Assembly (NCBI GenBank): GCA_023459055.1
Contig: JAEWVR010000029.1
Location: 124,001 to 188,000, forward strand
Direction: 5' to 3'
DNA: 64,000 bases
DNA from: Fibrobacterota bacterium
GTDB taxonomy: Bacteria > Fibrobacterota > Chitinivibrionia > Chitinivibrionales > Chitinispirillaceae
Shown here: positions 63,729-64,000 of the stretch, one piece after another
Position numbering within the stretch: the first letter of the stretch is position 1
How the letters are laid out: each line of letters begins with the position of its first letter
The notes under the pieces: generated by a model
What the model was told of the DNA's origin: nothing
Seen by the model: only the letters and a program-made list of their open reading frames with translations
Databases searched by the model: none
Made by a program: the position numbers and the translations under genes

Positions 63729-64000
63729 TCAATTAATCAACTGTATTTTTTTATTTATTTTGATGATGCTTTTTATTCCATAACAAACCAATACAAGCCC
63801 TACAATAAAATTCAGAATCTTTAACACTATTACCGGAATCGATTCGCTTAAGAGGGAAAACAGTATTACTGATGATCCCAGAAATACTACCGTTGCCAAA
63901 CCAACAGAGAAACCAAACAGGTTTAAATTTCTCTTTGTATAATTGTATTCAACCGTCTTTGCAGTAAAAACACCTGTAAAAAATAGAATTGTCAAAGGAT
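63729..64000 (-). CDS. LysE/RhtB-family exporter, C-terminal part
   Basis: Only the last 90 or so codons are in the window; the 5' part lies beyond position 64000. The visible text begins PLTILFFTGVFTAKTVEYNY, matching the NPxxxLFF motif of LysE-type amino-acid exporters, followed by two hydrophobic segments (LATVVFLGSSVILFSLL and IVLKILNFIVGLVLVCYGIK). Substrate unknown. Confidence 0.65.
   Translation of the reverse strand, partial: PLTILFFTGVFTAKTVEYNYTKRNLNLFGFSVGLATVVFLGSSVILFSLLSESIPVIVLKILNFIVGLVLVCYGIKSIIKINKKIQLIN

Overview
The window most likely comes from a Gram-negative, flagellated, polysaccharide-degrading bacterium of roughly 40% GC. The outer-membrane-type barrels, TonB-dependent receptor, FlhA/FlhF/FlhG/FliA flagellar genes, secreted GH5-type glycosidase with a C-terminal sorting-like tail, and very high density of histidine kinases fit Fibrobacterota (Chitinispirillum/Chitinivibrio-like) best. 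That placement is an inference; there is no rRNA gene in the window. I see no tRNA, rRNA, CRISPR array, prophage or transposase gene.

Layout. 1-7.3 kb is a sulfur block: a sulfate ABC importer (cysW cut by the window edge, cysT, sbp), a divergent siroheme sulfite/nitrite reductase, and two tandem cystathionine/homocysteine PLP enzymes. Three of its promoters share exactly the same hexamers and spacing. 7.4-10.8 kb holds a membrane protein and two envelope proteins of unknown role, followed by rlmD. 12.1-16.7 kb is an NQR/RNF-type sodium pump operon (B-C-D-E-F) with no nqrA or rnfC and an unknown 152-residue protein at its end. 16.9-17.9 kb is a RES-Xre toxin-antitoxin pair with a clear operator. 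17.9-24.9 kb is a flagellar control block (flhA, flhF, flhG, fliA) ending in an HDOD protein. 25.1-25.6 kb is a ParE/RelE-type toxin-antitoxin pair. 25.7-35.1 kb holds an envelope protein, uvrB plus a HEAT-repeat gene, a mannose-6-phosphate isomerase, the GH5 enzyme and an EF-G-like GTPase.

35.5-54.7 kb is a signalling island. On the minus strand are a DUF342 protein, an HDOD protein and six phosphorelay proteins. On the plus strand is an overlapping cassette of TonB-dependent receptor, YfiR-like periplasmic protein, CHASE8-type histidine kinase, receiver and hybrid kinase. The plus-strand set looks like a pathway from the outer membrane to the cytoplasm in which a YfiN-like sensor carries a kinase instead of a diguanylate cyclase.

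55.3-57.9 kb is a calcium-type P-type ATPase. 58.3-63.1 kb is an ImuB-DnaE2 mutagenic repair cassette, split by a DUF559 endonuclease-like gene that lies between two copies of a ~190-bp inverted-repeat element. The repeat ends supply a ribosome-binding site for dnaE2, the stop codon of the DUF559 gene and the last 25 residues of ImuB. The window closes with a TfoX N-domain protein and part of a LysE-type exporter.
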